Notes: generated by a model from the letters alone, not told the origin. A stretch of 64,000 nucleotides of DNA from Flavobacterium caseinilyticum (GCF_004349085.1 NZ_SMFM01000001.1:744001-808000); one strand, 5' to 3'. Counted from the first letter of the stretch, positions 52,756 to 62,413 are shown. Numbers and translations: made by a program.

Positions 52756-54042
52756 ATGAAACAACTAATAAACAATTTAAAAGGGGATAAAGGGATTTGG
52801 TCTTTCGTGGCCTTATTAGCTTTGTTTTCGTTTATGCCTGTTTTTAGTGCGAGCAGTAATTTGGCTTACATCGGCCAAGGAAACGGAAATACATTGGGCT
52901 ATTTGGTAAAACATATAGTGCATATTTGTATAGGTTTTGGAATTATTTTTATGGTGCATAAATTGCCTTATCACTATTTTAAGGCAGTTTCTAAAGGGGC
53001 GCTGTATATTGTTTGGGTATTATTGGCCTACACATTGATAAAGGGAACAGTAATTGCGGGTGCCAATGCCAGCCGCTGGATTCAATTGCCGTTTATTGGT
53101 GTTACGTTTCAAACTTCCACATTGGCGTCAATGGTTTTGTTTATTTTTGTTGCGCGTTATTTGTCAAAAACTAGAGAAGTTCCTATTAATTTTAAGTCAT
53201 CCGTTTGGGAACTTTGGGTGCCAGTTTTTGTTACGTTACTATTTATTTTACCAGCTAACTTTTCGACGACAGCATTGATTTTTTCGATGGTATTGATGTT
53301 GGTTTTCATAGGAAAATATCCATTGCGTTATATTGGAATTGTAGTAGGTTCAGGAATAGTCTTTCTTACCTTTTTTATTCTTGTTGCAAAAACTTTTCCC
53401 GAGGCTTTTCCTAACCGGGTTGATACTTGGATTAGTCGAATTGATAATTTCACAAGTGATAAACCAGGTGAAGATGATTATCAGATTGAAAAAGCTAAAA
53501 TCGCCATAGCGTCTGGGAAAATATATGGATTAGGACCAGGGAAAAGTGTTCAAAAGAACTTCTTGCCTCAATCATCCTCGGATTTTATTTTTGCGATAAT
53601 CATAGAAGAGTATGGACTTTTAGGCGGTTTATTAGTTCTTGCATTGTATTTATTGTTATTATTTCGATTTGTAATAGCATCGCGTAAAGCCAATTCACTT
53701 TTTGGAAAATTAGTAGTGGTCGGTTTGGGTTTTCCCATGATATTTCAGGCAATGGTGAATATGGCGGTTGCAGTAGAATTATTGCCCGTTACCGGACAAA
53801 CATTGCCTCTGATCAGTAGTGGAGGAAGTTCAATCTGGATGACATGTTTTGCACTTGGGATCATTATTAGTGTAACCAAAAAGGATGAGGAAGTTGCGCA
53901 GGAAAGGAAAGATGCTGCAAAAAGAGAGGAAGCGCTTCAAAAATTGATTGACAGAGAATTAGAAGAAGATGGTGCTGTTGCTCAAGGATATTCAATTGAA
54001 GACAAAGCTAAAAATCCGATGAATGCGGTTTTAAATAAATAA
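52756..54042 (+). CDS. ftsW: Septal peptidoglycan polymerase FtsW
   Basis: 428 residues with about ten membrane helices, SEDS family. Typical pieces: GANASRWIQLPFIGVTFQTS (helix 3-4 region), LPANFSTTALIFSMVL, GPGKSVQKNFLPQSSSDF (the KxxLPxxxxDF loop), IIEEYGLLGG and PVTGQTLPLISSGGSS near the C-terminus. It ends in a charged cytoplasmic tail of about 45 residues. It polymerises glycan strands together with FtsI. Preceded by a 73-base gap after murD. Confidence 0.95.
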   Translation: MKQLINNLKGDKGIWSFVALLALFSFMPVFSASSNLAYIGQGNGNTLGYLVKHIVHICIGFGIIFMVHKLPYHYFKAVSKGALYIVWVLLAYTLIKGTVIAGANASRWIQLPFIGVTFQTSTLASMVLFIFVARYLSKTREVPINFKSSVWELWVPVFVTLLFILPANFSTTALIFSMVLMLVFIGKYPLRYIGIVVGSGIVFLTFFILVAKTFPEAFPNRVDTWISRIDNFTSDKPGEDDYQIEKAKIAIASGKIYGLGPGKSVQKNFLPQSSSDFIFAIIIEEYGLLGGLLVLALYLLLLFRFVIASRKANSLFGKLVVVGLGFPMIFQAMVNMAVAVELLPVTGQTLPLISSGGSSIWMTCFALGIIISVTKKDEEVAQERKDAAKREEALQKLIDRELEEDGAVAQGYSIEDKAKNPMNAVLNK

Positions 54043-54072
54043 TTAGCTCAAGGAAATTACAAATAAGTAACA

Positions 54073-55161
54073 ATGAAACAATATCGATTCATATTAAGTG
54101 GTGGCGGAACGGGTGGACATATCTATCCGGCAATTGCTATTGCAAATGAATTAAAGTCTCGTTTTCCAGATGCAGAATTCCTTTTTGTAGGAGCCAATGA
54201 TAAAATGGAAATGCAAAAAGTGCCTCAGGCAGGATACAAAATTAAAGGACTTTGGATTGCAGGTTTACAGCGAAGACTAACTTTTGATAATACGCTTTTT
54301 CCAATAAAATTGATAACGAGTTTATTTAAGTCCAGAACAATAATTAGAGAGTTTAAGCCGGATGTGGTGATCGGAACTGGAGGTTTTGCGAGCGGTCCGC
54401 TTCTACAAGTAGCTGCAATCACCGGTATTCCAACAGTAATTCAGGAGCAAAATTCGTATCCTGGTATAACAAATAAGTTGTTAAGCAAGAAAGCCAAGAA
54501 AATTTGTGTCGCTTATGAAAATTTGGAACGATTTTTTCCTAGAGATAAAATGATTTTGACTGGTAATCCGGTTCGTCAGGATTTAATTGATATTGAGAGT
54601 AAAAGAGCGGAAGCAATTCAATATTTTAAATTGGATCCAAATAAAAAAACACTGTTGGTTTTGGGAGGAAGTCTGGGCGCAAGGAGATTGAACCAATTAA
54701 TTGAAAAAGAGTTGCCGAAAATACTTTCTCAGAATGTTCAAGTTATTTGGCAGTGTGGGAAATTATATTTGGAAGATTATAAAAAAGATGCAGCAGCACA
54801 TGTTCAGGTTTCGGCATTTATCGAAAGAATGGATTTAGTTTATGCTGCGGCTGATATTATAATTTCACGTGCAGGTGCTTCGTCCGTTTCGGAGTTGTGT
54901 ATTGTAGGGAAGCCAGTGATTTTTATTCCATCACCTAATGTCGCCGAAGATCATCAGACTAAAAATGCGCAATCTGTTGTGGATAGAAAAGGCGCCATAA
55001 TGTTAAAAGAAACCGAGCTAGATTCGGAATTTATGCTTGTTTTTGAAGCGTTGCTTAATGATAAAGGAAAGCAAGATCAGCTTAGAGAGAATATTAAACA
55101 ATTGGCGATGCCAGAGGCTACAAAAAAAATTGTAGACGAAATTGTGAAATTAATTAGATAA
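54073..55161 (+). CDS. murG: UDP-GlcNAc:undecaprenyl-PP-MurNAc-pentapeptide GlcNAc transferase
   Basis: 362 residues, GT28 glycosyltransferase that converts lipid I to lipid II on the inner face of the membrane. [15 protein letters not shown] (about 11-25), [48 protein letters not shown] (UDP-binding) and [11 protein letters not shown] with [14 protein letters not shown] near the end are all in place. Follows ftsW by 30 bases. Confidence 0.96.
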   Translation: MKQYRFILSGGGTGGHIYPAIAIANELKSRFPDAEFLFVGANDKMEMQKVPQAGYKIKGLWIAGLQRRLTFDNTLFPIKLITSLFKSRTIIREFKPDVVIGTGGFASGPLLQVAAITGIPTVIQEQNSYPGITNKLLSKKAKKICVAYENLERFFPRDKMILTGNPVRQDLIDIESKRAEAIQYFKLDPNKKTLLVLGGSLGARRLNQLIEKELPKILSQNVQVIWQCGKLYLEDYKKDAAAHVQVSAFIERMDLVYAAADIIISRAGASSVSELCIVGKPVIFIPSPNVAEDHQTKNAQSVVDRKGAIMLKETELDSEFMLVFEALLNDKGKQDQLRENIKQLAMPEATKKIVDEIVKLIR

Positions 55162-55194
55162 CGAAAAAGTGTCAAGAGCGAAGACTTAAAATAT

Positions 55195-56544
55195 ATGAAC
55201 TTAAATCAAATACATAACGTCTATTTTATAGGTATTGGAGGCATCGGAATGAGTGCTTTAGCTCGCTATTTCAAAAACATTGGCAAAAATGTTTCTGGCT
55301 ATGATAAAACACCTTCGGCTCTTACTACTGAATTAATAGAAGGCGGGATTTCAATCCATTTTGAAGACAATATTGATGCAATCCCAAAAAATTTTTATAG
55401 TGAAAACACGTTGGTCATTATCACACCAGCAGTTCCTAAAATGCATTCGGAGTGGAATTACTTCTTGGAGAGAGACTACCACGTTAAAAAAAGAGCCGAA
55501 GTTTTAGGGATAATCACTAAAGATACATTTTGTTTTGCAGTGGCGGGAACACATGGAAAAACTACTACATCAGGTATATTAGGACATATTTTACAAGACA
55601 GTGGTGCTGATGTTACTGCTTTTATTGGCGGAATTGTAGAAAATTATAATTCCAATTTAATAGGAGGCGGAAAAACCATAACGGTAGTCGAAGCGGATGA
55701 ATTTGATCGTTCGTTTCTTCATTTACACCCTAACATTGCATGTATCACGTCGATGGATGCCGACCATTTAGATATTTACGGGACAAGTGAAGCTATCGAA
55801 GAATCCTTTATAGAATTTGCTTCTACAGTGGAAAATAAAAATAATCTTTTTATAACCAAAGAATTACCAATAGAAGGCGTGATATGTGCCGTAAATGAAG
55901 AGGCTGTTTATAAAGCTTTTAATGTTAGAGTAGGAGATGGCAGTTATGTTTTTGATGTGCAAACGCCTACCGAAATAATTAAAGATTTACATTTTGGATT
56001 ACCGGGAAGACATAATTTAATGAATGCTTTAATGGCTATCGCAATGGCAAACTTATTCGGCACCCCAACCGATGCCATTGCAAAAGCCATAGCATCATTC
56101 AAAGGAATAAAAAGAAGATTTTCGTATCAGGTAAAAACAGCAGCTAAAGTTTATATAGATGATTATGCGCATCATCCAACGGAGATAAATGCGGTTTTTC
56201 AAGCGGTGCGTGAATTATATCCGAACCAAAAAGTTTTGGCCGTTTTTCAACCCCATTTGTTCAGCAGAACAAGGGATTTTGCTGATGATTTTGCAAAAAG
56301 TTTGTCTTCTTTTGACGAAGTTGTACTATTGGATATTTATCCGGCTCGTGAATTACCTATGGAAGGTATAAATTCGCAATGGTTGATGAATAAAATCACC
56401 AATACAAATAAAAAATTGGTTTTGAAAGATAATTTGATTCCAGTAATCCTTGCGTCGGACGCAACAGTGATCGTTACAATTGGTGCGGGAGATATTGGAG
56501 AATTAGTGCCGTCAATTAAAAAAGCAATAGATGAAACTCTTTAA
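55195..56544 (+). CDS. murC: UDP-N-acetylmuramate--L-alanine ligase
   Basis: 449 residues. N-terminal FIGIGGIGMSALARYF, ATP motif AGTHGKTTTSGILGH (about 117-131), VEADEFDRSFL, MDADHLDIYG, a conserved GLPGRHNLMNALMAIAMA, DDYAHHPTEINA and FQPHLFSRTRDF. First ligase of the cytoplasmic pathway. The end overlaps ftsQ by 14 bases. Confidence 0.96.
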   Translation: MNLNQIHNVYFIGIGGIGMSALARYFKNIGKNVSGYDKTPSALTTELIEGGISIHFEDNIDAIPKNFYSENTLVIITPAVPKMHSEWNYFLERDYHVKKRAEVLGIITKDTFCFAVAGTHGKTTTSGILGHILQDSGADVTAFIGGIVENYNSNLIGGGKTITVVEADEFDRSFLHLHPNIACITSMDADHLDIYGTSEAIEESFIEFASTVENKNNLFITKELPIEGVICAVNEEAVYKAFNVRVGDGSYVFDVQTPTEIIKDLHFGLPGRHNLMNALMAIAMANLFGTPTDAIAKAIASFKGIKRRFSYQVKTAAKVYIDDYAHHPTEINAVFQAVRELYPNQKVLAVFQPHLFSRTRDFADDFAKSLSSFDEVVLLDIYPARELPMEGINSQWLMNKITNTNKKLVLKDNLIPVILASDATVIVTIGAGDIGELVPSIKKAIDETL

Positions 56545-57253
56545 ATGGACAAATATTCGATTATTACTGATGTTTGCATCGGTGATATTTCTATTTTCTT
56601 TTACGTCAAATAGAAACGAAAACAGGAAACTGATAAAATCCGTGGTTATTTTTGTAGATGATAATGCTCCTTTTGTTAAACAAGAAACGGTTAATAAATT
56701 GTTAATAGAAAATAAAAAGGATGCATCAAGTATTCAAAAAGTTAAATTAGATTTGAATAAACTGGAAAGAATCTTAAATGCACAGGAAATGATTGAAAAG
56801 TCAGATGTATTTGTGACGATTGATGGTGTGTTAAAAGCTGTAGTGAAACAAAGAAATCCTATCGCCAGATTTTTTAATGGAGATAGTTCTTTTTATATTG
56901 ATTACGAAGGAAATAGAATGCCGTTGTCAACTAATTTTACAGCGAGAGTTCCGCTTGTTTCAGGGGAGATAAATAAAAAAAATAACGAAGATTTGGCCCA
57001 CTTATTTCGCGCAATTTACGACGATGCTTTTTTGAAAAAAAATATCATTGGAATTGAAATTATGCCAAATGGAAGCTTAATAATGCTGAACAGAAATTTT
57101 GATTATCAAATTGATTTTGGTAGAATGATAAATGTTGAGCGAAAATTTAAAAATTATAAAGCTTTTTTTCAAAAAGCGGTTTTAGACAGTTCGTTGTATA
57201 AATATAAAAAAATTGATCTCCGATTTACGGAACAAGTAGTTTGCACTAAATAA
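56531..57253 (+). CDS. ftsQ: FtsQ-like cell division protein
   Basis: 240 residues with one N-terminal membrane helix (about 10-26, LLLMFASVIFLFSFTSN) and a periplasmic domain. Identity rests on gene order (murC-ftsQ-ftsA-ftsZ), size and the POTRA-like opening (KSVVIFVDDNAPFVKQETVN). It starts inside murC by 14 bases and ends 6 bases before ftsA. Expected to bridge FtsL and FtsA at the septum. Confidence 0.82.
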   Translation: MKLFKWTNIRLLLMFASVIFLFSFTSNRNENRKLIKSVVIFVDDNAPFVKQETVNKLLIENKKDASSIQKVKLDLNKLERILNAQEMIEKSDVFVTIDGVLKAVVKQRNPIARFFNGDSSFYIDYEGNRMPLSTNFTARVPLVSGEINKKNNEDLAHLFRAIYDDAFLKKNIIGIEIMPNGSLIMLNRNFDYQIDFGRMINVERKFKNYKAFFQKAVLDSSLYKYKKIDLRFTEQVVCTK

Positions 57254-57259
57254 TAGATA

Positions 57260-58642
57260 ATGGAAAAAGAGAACATTGCAGTAGGTCTAGATATTGGGAC
57301 GACTAAAATAGTTGCCATGATAGGCAAGAAGAATGAATATGGGAAGCTAGAAATTTTAGGTGTAGGAAAATCTAAGAGTTTAGGTGTGGCTAGGGGTGTT
57401 GTAAATAACATTACACAAACCATACAATCCATACAACAGGCGATACAAGAAGCCGAAAATAATTCAGGATATAAAATAAAAGATGTTGTAGTTGGAATTG
57501 CAGGACAACATATCCGCAGTATTCAACATACAGATTACATCAGCAGACATAATCCCGAAGAAGTTATTGGCGGCAATGACATCCAGCTTTTGATTGACCA
57601 AGTCAATAAATTGGCAATGTTACCTGGTGAGGAAATAATCCATGTTTTGCCGCAGGAATTTAAAATTGACGGACAATCCGAGATTAAAGAGCCGATAGGA
57701 ATGTATGGCGGAAGATTAGAGTCCAGTTTTCATGTTGTAGTTGGACAGGCTTCTTCAATCAGAAATGTAGGCAGATGTATTCAAAGTTCTGGAATCGAAT
57801 TGTCAGGTTTGACATTAGAGCCTTTGGCCTCCGCTGATGCGGTTTTAAGTCAGGAAGAAAAAGAAGCAGGAGTTGCGCTTATCGATATCGGTGGTGGAAC
57901 AACGGATTTGGCTATTTTCAAAGATGGTATTATTCGTCATACTGCAGTAATTCCTTTTGGCGGAAATGTGATTACAGATGATATCAAAGAAGGTTGCTCT
58001 ATCATTGAAAAGCAAGCTGAATTATTAAAGGTTAAATTTGGTTCTGCTTGGCCAGGAGAAAATAAAGACAATGAAATTGTTTCTATTCCAGGATTAAGAG
58101 GCAGAGAGCCAAAAGAGATTTCGTTAAAAAACCTTTCTAAAATAATTCATGCTCGTGTTGTGGAGATTGTCGATCAAGTTTTTACCGAGGTAAAAGCATA
58201 CGGTCATGAGGATCCTCGCAAAAAACTTATTGCAGGAATTGTACTAACTGGTGGTGGCGCTCAATTGAAACACATCAAGCAATTAGTGGAATATATTACT
58301 GGTATGGATACAAGAATAGGATATCCAAACGAACATCTGGCTGGAAATTCAGATGAAGAGATTTCAAGTCCTCTGTATGCAACTGCAGTAGGATTAGTGA
58401 TGAAAAGCATTGAGAATAAAACTCAAAGCGCAGTCCGAATGGATGCTGTGGAACAGCCAAAAGCGCCAGCTTACAGACCGACGGTAGTTCAGACACCGGT
58501 TTATGAGACTCCTGAAAAGTTGGAAGAGCTTGAAGATCAAAACGCGAGTGAAAAACAAAATTCCACCGTAAACAGAATACAACGAAATTTCTTTGATCGT
58601 TATGTCGATAAAATTAAAGACTTTTTAGATAATGCAGAATAA
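57260..58642 (+). CDS. ftsA: Cell division protein FtsA
   Basis: 460 residues, actin-like ATPase that tethers FtsZ to the membrane. N-terminal GLDIGTTKIVAMIGKK phosphate loop, IDIGGGTTDLAIFKDG, GIVLTGGGAQLKHI (adenosine motif). The C-terminal region is extended by about 50 residues with a proline/glutamate-rich linker ending in an amphipathic helix (NRIQRNFFDRYVDKIKDFL), the membrane-targeting sequence. 6 bases after ftsQ. Confidence 0.96.
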   Translation: MEKENIAVGLDIGTTKIVAMIGKKNEYGKLEILGVGKSKSLGVARGVVNNITQTIQSIQQAIQEAENNSGYKIKDVVVGIAGQHIRSIQHTDYISRHNPEEVIGGNDIQLLIDQVNKLAMLPGEEIIHVLPQEFKIDGQSEIKEPIGMYGGRLESSFHVVVGQASSIRNVGRCIQSSGIELSGLTLEPLASADAVLSQEEKEAGVALIDIGGGTTDLAIFKDGIIRHTAVIPFGGNVITDDIKEGCSIIEKQAELLKVKFGSAWPGENKDNEIVSIPGLRGREPKEISLKNLSKIIHARVVEIVDQVFTEVKAYGHEDPRKKLIAGIVLTGGGAQLKHIKQLVEYITGMDTRIGYPNEHLAGNSDEEISSPLYATAVGLVMKSIENKTQSAVRMDAVEQPKAPAYRPTVVQTPVYETPEKLEELEDQNASEKQNSTVNRIQRNFFDRYVDKIKDFLDNAE

Positions 58643-58697
58643 GGGCTTAGGCCAAAAAATATAAGAATTAATATAACAATTTCAAAAACCAAATAAA

Positions 58698-60635
58698 ATG
58701 ATGAGCGACTCAGAATTTGGAAGTATTTCATTTGATTTACCAAAGAACCAATCAAATGTGATAAAAGTTATAGGAGTAGGTGGAGGCGGAAGTAATGCCA
58801 TAAATCACATGTTCAAGCAAGGAATCAAAGGGGTGGATTTTATCGTGTGTAATACAGATTCTCAGGCTTTACAAAGCAGTTCTGTACCTAATAAAATTCA
58901 GTTAGGAGTACATTTGACAGAAGGACTTGGTGCCGGAGCAAATCCTGATGTAGGACAGCAATCCGCTATTGAGAGTATTTCCGAGATTGAAAAAATGTTG
59001 GACCGCAATACTAAAATGGTTTTCATTACTGCCGGGATGGGTGGTGGAACTGGAACTGGTGCTGCGCCAGTAATTGCACAATTGGCTAAAGAAAGAGACA
59101 TTCTTACAGTAGGGATTGTGACATTGCCTTTCCTTTTTGAAGGGAAAGTTCGCCAGGAGCAAGCTTTAATTGGTATCGAAAAATTACGCAAACAAGTCGA
59201 TTCATTAATTGTAATCAACAACAATAAATTAAGAGAAGTGTATGGAAATCTTGGTTTCAAAGCTGGGTTTTCAAAAGCGGATGAAGTTTTGGCGACAGCC
59301 TCAAGAGGAATTGCAGAAGTAATTACGCATCACTATACTCAAAATATCGATTTAAGAGATGCTAAAACAGTATTGTATAACAGCGGAACTGCTATCATGG
59401 GTTCATCTATTTCTTCAGGCGAAAACAGAGCTAAGGAAGCAATTGTCGCAGCCTTAGATTCCCCGTTATTAAATGATAATAAAATTACAGGTGCCAAAAA
59501 CGTATTGTTGCTTATCGTTTCTGGAACTAATGAAATCACAATTGATGAAATTGGAGAAATTAATGATCATATTCAAATTGAAGCGGGTCATAATGCCAAT
59601 ATTATTATGGGAGTTGGTGAAGACGAATCTCTTGGAGACTCAATTGCGGTAACTATAATCGCTACGGGTTTTGACATTGAACAACAAAATGGAATCGTAA
59701 ACACGGAACCAAAAAAAATAATTCACACACTTGAGGATGAACAAAGAAGTGTACACAATTTAAGTAACAAAACGGTTGCTGGATTTGATTTAAATATGGA
59801 ATCATCACGGGTTTCTAACTCAAATGACAGAATCGTTTTTGATTTAGTTGAAGATACAGTTGTTGCGCCGGAACCAGTTGTTACTGCACCAACAATCAAT
59901 ACTAATGAATTAATTGTTATGTCTGAATTTATTAAAAATTTAGATGTTACTTTCGAAATCGTTTCCCCAATTACAGATATTGATTTCACTATTTCATCTC
60001 CTGTAGCTGAAGTAAAAGCGGCACAGCCAAAAGCAGTTGAAAGACAAGAGCAAACGACGTTCTCGTTTGATTTGCCACTTTTTAAAACGGAGCCGGTAGC
60101 GCAAGTTGAGGAAAACAAAGTGATGTTTGAACTAACGAATGAAACACGTGACATCAAAGTAAATGAAGCAGTTCAGTTTGTTCCCGTTACCGAATTATCT
60201 GATAATGGAATCATTAAATATTCTTTGGAAGAATACATGGAAGCGGAACCTGATTTTATAACTAAGCCAGTTGCAAAAGCACCAGAAGTTGTTGTTCCGG
60301 CGGAGTTAAATATCACGATGAAACAAGTGGAACGATTTGATAATGCAGCGGTTGATTTTGAAGATATTTCTGCTACCGAAATGACAATCGAAGAATCGTT
60401 GCGAATGAGAGCTGACGAAAGAAGAAAAAAATTAAAAGAATTCAATTATAAGTTTCATAATAATGTTTCTAAAATTGATGAGTATGAAAAAGAACCTGCT
60501 TACAAAAGATTAGGAATTGACATTTCAAACAATCAATTGAATACTACAAATTCAAGAATATCTGTTGGAACCGACAGCAATAACGATTTACAATTGCGTT
60601 CAAACAACTCATATCTACACGATAACGTAGATTAA
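58698..60635 (+). CDS. ftsZ: Cell division protein FtsZ with a long C-terminal linker
   Basis: 645 residues, against about 380 in E. coli. GTP-binding VGGGGSNA (28-34) and GGGTGTG (115-121). T7 loop N216-I-D218-L-R-D221. The globular part ends at about residue 330; the rest is a Glu/Val/Pro-rich linker of about 280 residues (for example VVAPEPVVTAPTINTN). Near the end EKEPAYKRLGIDISN resembles a conserved FtsZ C-terminal peptide, followed by a 30-residue Asn/Ser-rich tail. It is the last gene of the cluster and is followed by a strong terminator. Confidence 0.96.
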   Translation: MMSDSEFGSISFDLPKNQSNVIKVIGVGGGGSNAINHMFKQGIKGVDFIVCNTDSQALQSSSVPNKIQLGVHLTEGLGAGANPDVGQQSAIESISEIEKMLDRNTKMVFITAGMGGGTGTGAAPVIAQLAKERDILTVGIVTLPFLFEGKVRQEQALIGIEKLRKQVDSLIVINNNKLREVYGNLGFKAGFSKADEVLATASRGIAEVITHHYTQNIDLRDAKTVLYNSGTAIMGSSISSGENRAKEAIVAALDSPLLNDNKITGAKNVLLLIVSGTNEITIDEIGEINDHIQIEAGHNANIIMGVGEDESLGDSIAVTIIATGFDIEQQNGIVNTEPKKIIHTLEDEQRSVHNLSNKTVAGFDLNMESSRVSNSNDRIVFDLVEDTVVAPEPVVTAPTINTNELIVMSEFIKNLDVTFEIVSPITDIDFTISSPVAEVKAAQPKAVERQEQTTFSFDLPLFKTEPVAQVEENKVMFELTNETRDIKVNEAVQFVPVTELSDNGIIKYSLEEYMEAEPDFITKPVAKAPEVVVPAELNITMKQVERFDNAAVDFEDISATEMTIEESLRMRADERRKKLKEFNYKFHNNVSKIDEYEKEPAYKRLGIDISNNQLNTTNSRISVGTDSNNDLQLRSNNSYLHDNVD

Positions 60636-60656
60636 TTAACTCAAATCAAAATGAGG

Positions 60657-60694
60657 TAACCCGAAAATTCAATTTAATTTTCGGGTTATTTTTT
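60657..60694 (+). terminator. Terminator of the dcw cluster
   Basis: Perfect 13-bp stem TAACCCGAAAATT / AATTTTCGGGTTA with a CAATTT loop, followed by TTTTTT. About 20 bases after ftsZ. Confidence 0.93.
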
Positions 60695-60745
60695 GTGATT
60701 GCGGGTAGTTTCCAATAACTATTGTTATGAGCAAGCAAACAGTTG

Positions 60746-60776
60746 TTGTAAATGCGAGTAAAATTCTTTAAATTTG
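60746..60776 (+). promoter_or_regulatory. Promoter of yqeY and its leader RNA
   Basis: TTG at 60746-60748 and TAAATTTG at 60769-60776, spacer 20, an exact match to consensus. The predicted start near 60780 coincides with the first bases of the folded leader. Confidence 0.75.
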
Positions 60777-60779
60777 TCG

Positions 60780-60850
60780 GGCCTTAATCTAACTGTCTTT
60801 ACTAGTCCCGCAAAAGAAAGCGGGAGCTTTTCACTAACATCTGGGGCATT
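60780..60850 (+). ncRNA. Structured leader of yqeY (unidentified cis-acting RNA candidate)
   Basis: About 70 bases that fold as an outer stem GCCTTA (60781-60786) / TGGGGC (60842-60847, three GC and two GU pairs) around a hairpin TCCCGC-AAAAGAAA-GCGGGA (60806-60825) with a partner AG/CT below a bulged G. The direct repeat CTAAC lies on both sides (60789, 60834). The leader then runs 70 bases to the ATG at 60918. It may be a known Bacteroidota RNA family such as Flavo-1; I cannot verify that. Confidence 0.5.
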
Positions 60851-60917
60851 CAAAAAAATAATCAGTTTGCAGTATTCGATTTAAGATTGAATACCAAATT
60901 TAAAATTAAATAGTAGT

Positions 60918-61367
60918 ATGAGTTTATCAGTACACATCATGGACGAAATAAAGACCGCCATGAGAGCCAAAGATACAGTCGCATTAGAAGCTTTAAGAGC
61001 TATCAAATCTGAGATTTTATTAGCACAAACAGCAACAGGATCAAAAGAAGAAATCTCTGCTGATGAGGAAGTAAAATTGCTTCAAAGATTAGTGAAAACA
61101 CGCAAGGAAAGTGCCAGGATTTTTACGGAACAAAACCGTTTAGACTTAGCTGAACCAGAATTGGCTCAAATTGCAGTTATCGAAAAATTCTTACCAGCAC
61201 AATTAAGTGAAGCAGAAGTAGAAGCTGTGATTGCAAAAATCATCGCTGAAACTGGTGCGTCAGGAATTGCAGCAATGGGAAAAGTTATGGGCTTAGCTGC
61301 TGCACAACTAGGCGGAACTGCCGAAGGAAAGACGATTTCTACGATAGTTAAAAAACTATTGACATAA
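60918..61367 (+). CDS. GatB/YqeY domain protein
   Basis: 149 residues, the whole protein being the YqeY domain (DEIKTAMRAKDTVALEALRA, QRLVKTRKESARIFTEQNRL, EKFLPAQLSEAEVEAVI, GASGIAAMGKVMGLAAAQLG). The domain is homologous to the C-terminal tRNA-binding part of GatB, the amidotransferase subunit. The free-standing form is of uncertain function. It has its own promoter and leader, so it is not part of the ftsZ transcript. tRNA-Arg follows 53 bases later. Confidence 0.9.
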   Translation: MSLSVHIMDEIKTAMRAKDTVALEALRAIKSEILLAQTATGSKEEISADEEVKLLQRLVKTRKESARIFTEQNRLDLAEPELAQIAVIEKFLPAQLSEAEVEAVIAKIIAETGASGIAAMGKVMGLAAAQLGGTAEGKTISTIVKKLLT

Positions 61368-61420
61368 ATTATTTATGATTTACGATTTAGAATTTCAGAA
61401 TCCTTAATGGTAAATCAAAT

Positions 61421-61494
61421 GACTGCGTAGTTCAACTGGATAGAATATCAGATTTCGACTCTGAGGGTTGCAGGTTCGAACCCTGCCGCGGTCA
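61421..61494 (+). tRNA. tRNA-Arg (TCG)
   Basis: 74 nt cloverleaf. Acceptor GACTGCG pairs with CGCGGTC (one T-G pair), discriminator A; D arm GTTC/GAAT; anticodon stem TCAGA/TCTGA with loop TTTCGAC, anticodon TCG at 61455-61457; T arm GCAGG-TTCGAAC-CCTGC. No CCA encoded. A long hairpin terminator follows. Confidence 0.95.
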
Positions 61495-61504
61495 CAAATA
61501 CAAT

Positions 61505-61556
61505 CAAAAATGCTTCAAAAAAATCAAGTTCTTTAATTTTTTTGAAGCATTTTCAT
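61505..61556 (+). terminator. Terminator of the tRNA-Arg transcript
   Basis: 18-bp stem AAAATGCTTCAAAAAAAT / ATTTTTTTGAAGCATTTT with an 11-base loop. It follows 11 bases after the tRNA and precedes the next gene by about 20 bases. Confidence 0.85.
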
Positions 61557-61576
61557 TTTAAAAAGGTTTTAAAAAT

Positions 61577-62377
61577 ATGGCAATAGAGATTTTTGTTTTA
61601 ATCTTGTTTGGGACATTATTTCTCCTCCTTATTATTTTCAACGTTGTTGAACCAGCATATTTGTTTTTATTCAACAAACCTCTTTATATTCATTGGTATC
61701 CTTTCTCTAAAAAATTAAATGCAGGTCAGCGCCAAATTTTAGTAAATGAATTTCCGTTCTACAATAGGCTTTCACAAAAAAAGAAAACATATTTTGAACA
61801 TCGGATAAGTAAGTTTTTTGCGAATTATCAATTTATAGGAAAAGAAATTGTGATTACGGAACAAATGCAGATGCTTGTTGCTGGAACTTATGTTATGTTG
61901 ACTTTTGGAATGAGAAAATATCTCGTAAATTTATTCAATAAAATAATTATTTATCCATCTAATTATTTTTCTACTGTAAATCGCGAGTATCACAAAGGAG
62001 AGTTCAATCCTAAAATGAAAGCAATCGTTTTTTCATGGGAAGATTTTTTGCTTGGGCACGCAACTACAACTGATAATGTAAATCTTGGTCTACATGAATT
62101 TTCGCATGTGTTGCATTTTCATTGTTTAAAGAGTAATGATGCGAGCGCTATTGTCTTTTTTGATAAATTTAATGAAGTCATCAAATATTACAGCGATCCC
62201 ATTCTGAATATCGAGCTGATTCGAAAGAATTACTTTAGATTATATGCATATGAAAACCAATTTGAATTTTTATCGGTAATTCTGGAGCATTTTTTTGAGA
62301 CGCCTCGTATTTTTAAAAAGTCTCATCCAGAATTGTATGCGCATGTTTCGGCTATGATTAATTTTAAAGACGAATAA
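61577..62377 (+). CDS. MtfA-type zinc peptidase (M90 family)
   Basis: 266 residues. N-terminal hydrophobic helix at about 4-26 (IFVLILFGTLFLLLIIFNVV), probably an anchor. HEFSH at about 176-180 (NLGLHEFSHVLHF) is the zinc motif, and a downstream Glu in AYENQFEFLSVILEHFFETP is a possible third ligand. The family includes E. coli MtfA, a Zn-dependent peptidase that modulates the Mlc repressor; this protein carries the same core but an extra anchor. Monocistronic between terminators. Confidence 0.85.
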   Translation: MAIEIFVLILFGTLFLLLIIFNVVEPAYLFLFNKPLYIHWYPFSKKLNAGQRQILVNEFPFYNRLSQKKKTYFEHRISKFFANYQFIGKEIVITEQMQMLVAGTYVMLTFGMRKYLVNLFNKIIIYPSNYFSTVNREYHKGEFNPKMKAIVFSWEDFLLGHATTTDNVNLGLHEFSHVLHFHCLKSNDASAIVFFDKFNEVIKYYSDPILNIELIRKNYFRLYAYENQFEFLSVILEHFFETPRIFKKSHPELYAHVSAMINFKDE

Positions 62378-62383
62378 TTGAAT

Positions 62384-62413
62384 AAAAAATGGCGCAAAAG
62401 GCGCCATTTTTTT
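62384..62413. terminator. Bidirectional terminator between the M90 gene and rpe
   Basis: ATGGCGC / GCGCCAT stem with a five-base loop and A/T runs on both sides. It follows the M90 stop by about 7 bases and overlaps the rpe stop. Confidence 0.88.

Noticed and set aside
59723..60157. Minus-strand frame of 144 codons inside ftsZ
   Set aside because: Ser/Thr-rich shadow of the FtsZ linker; no family features.
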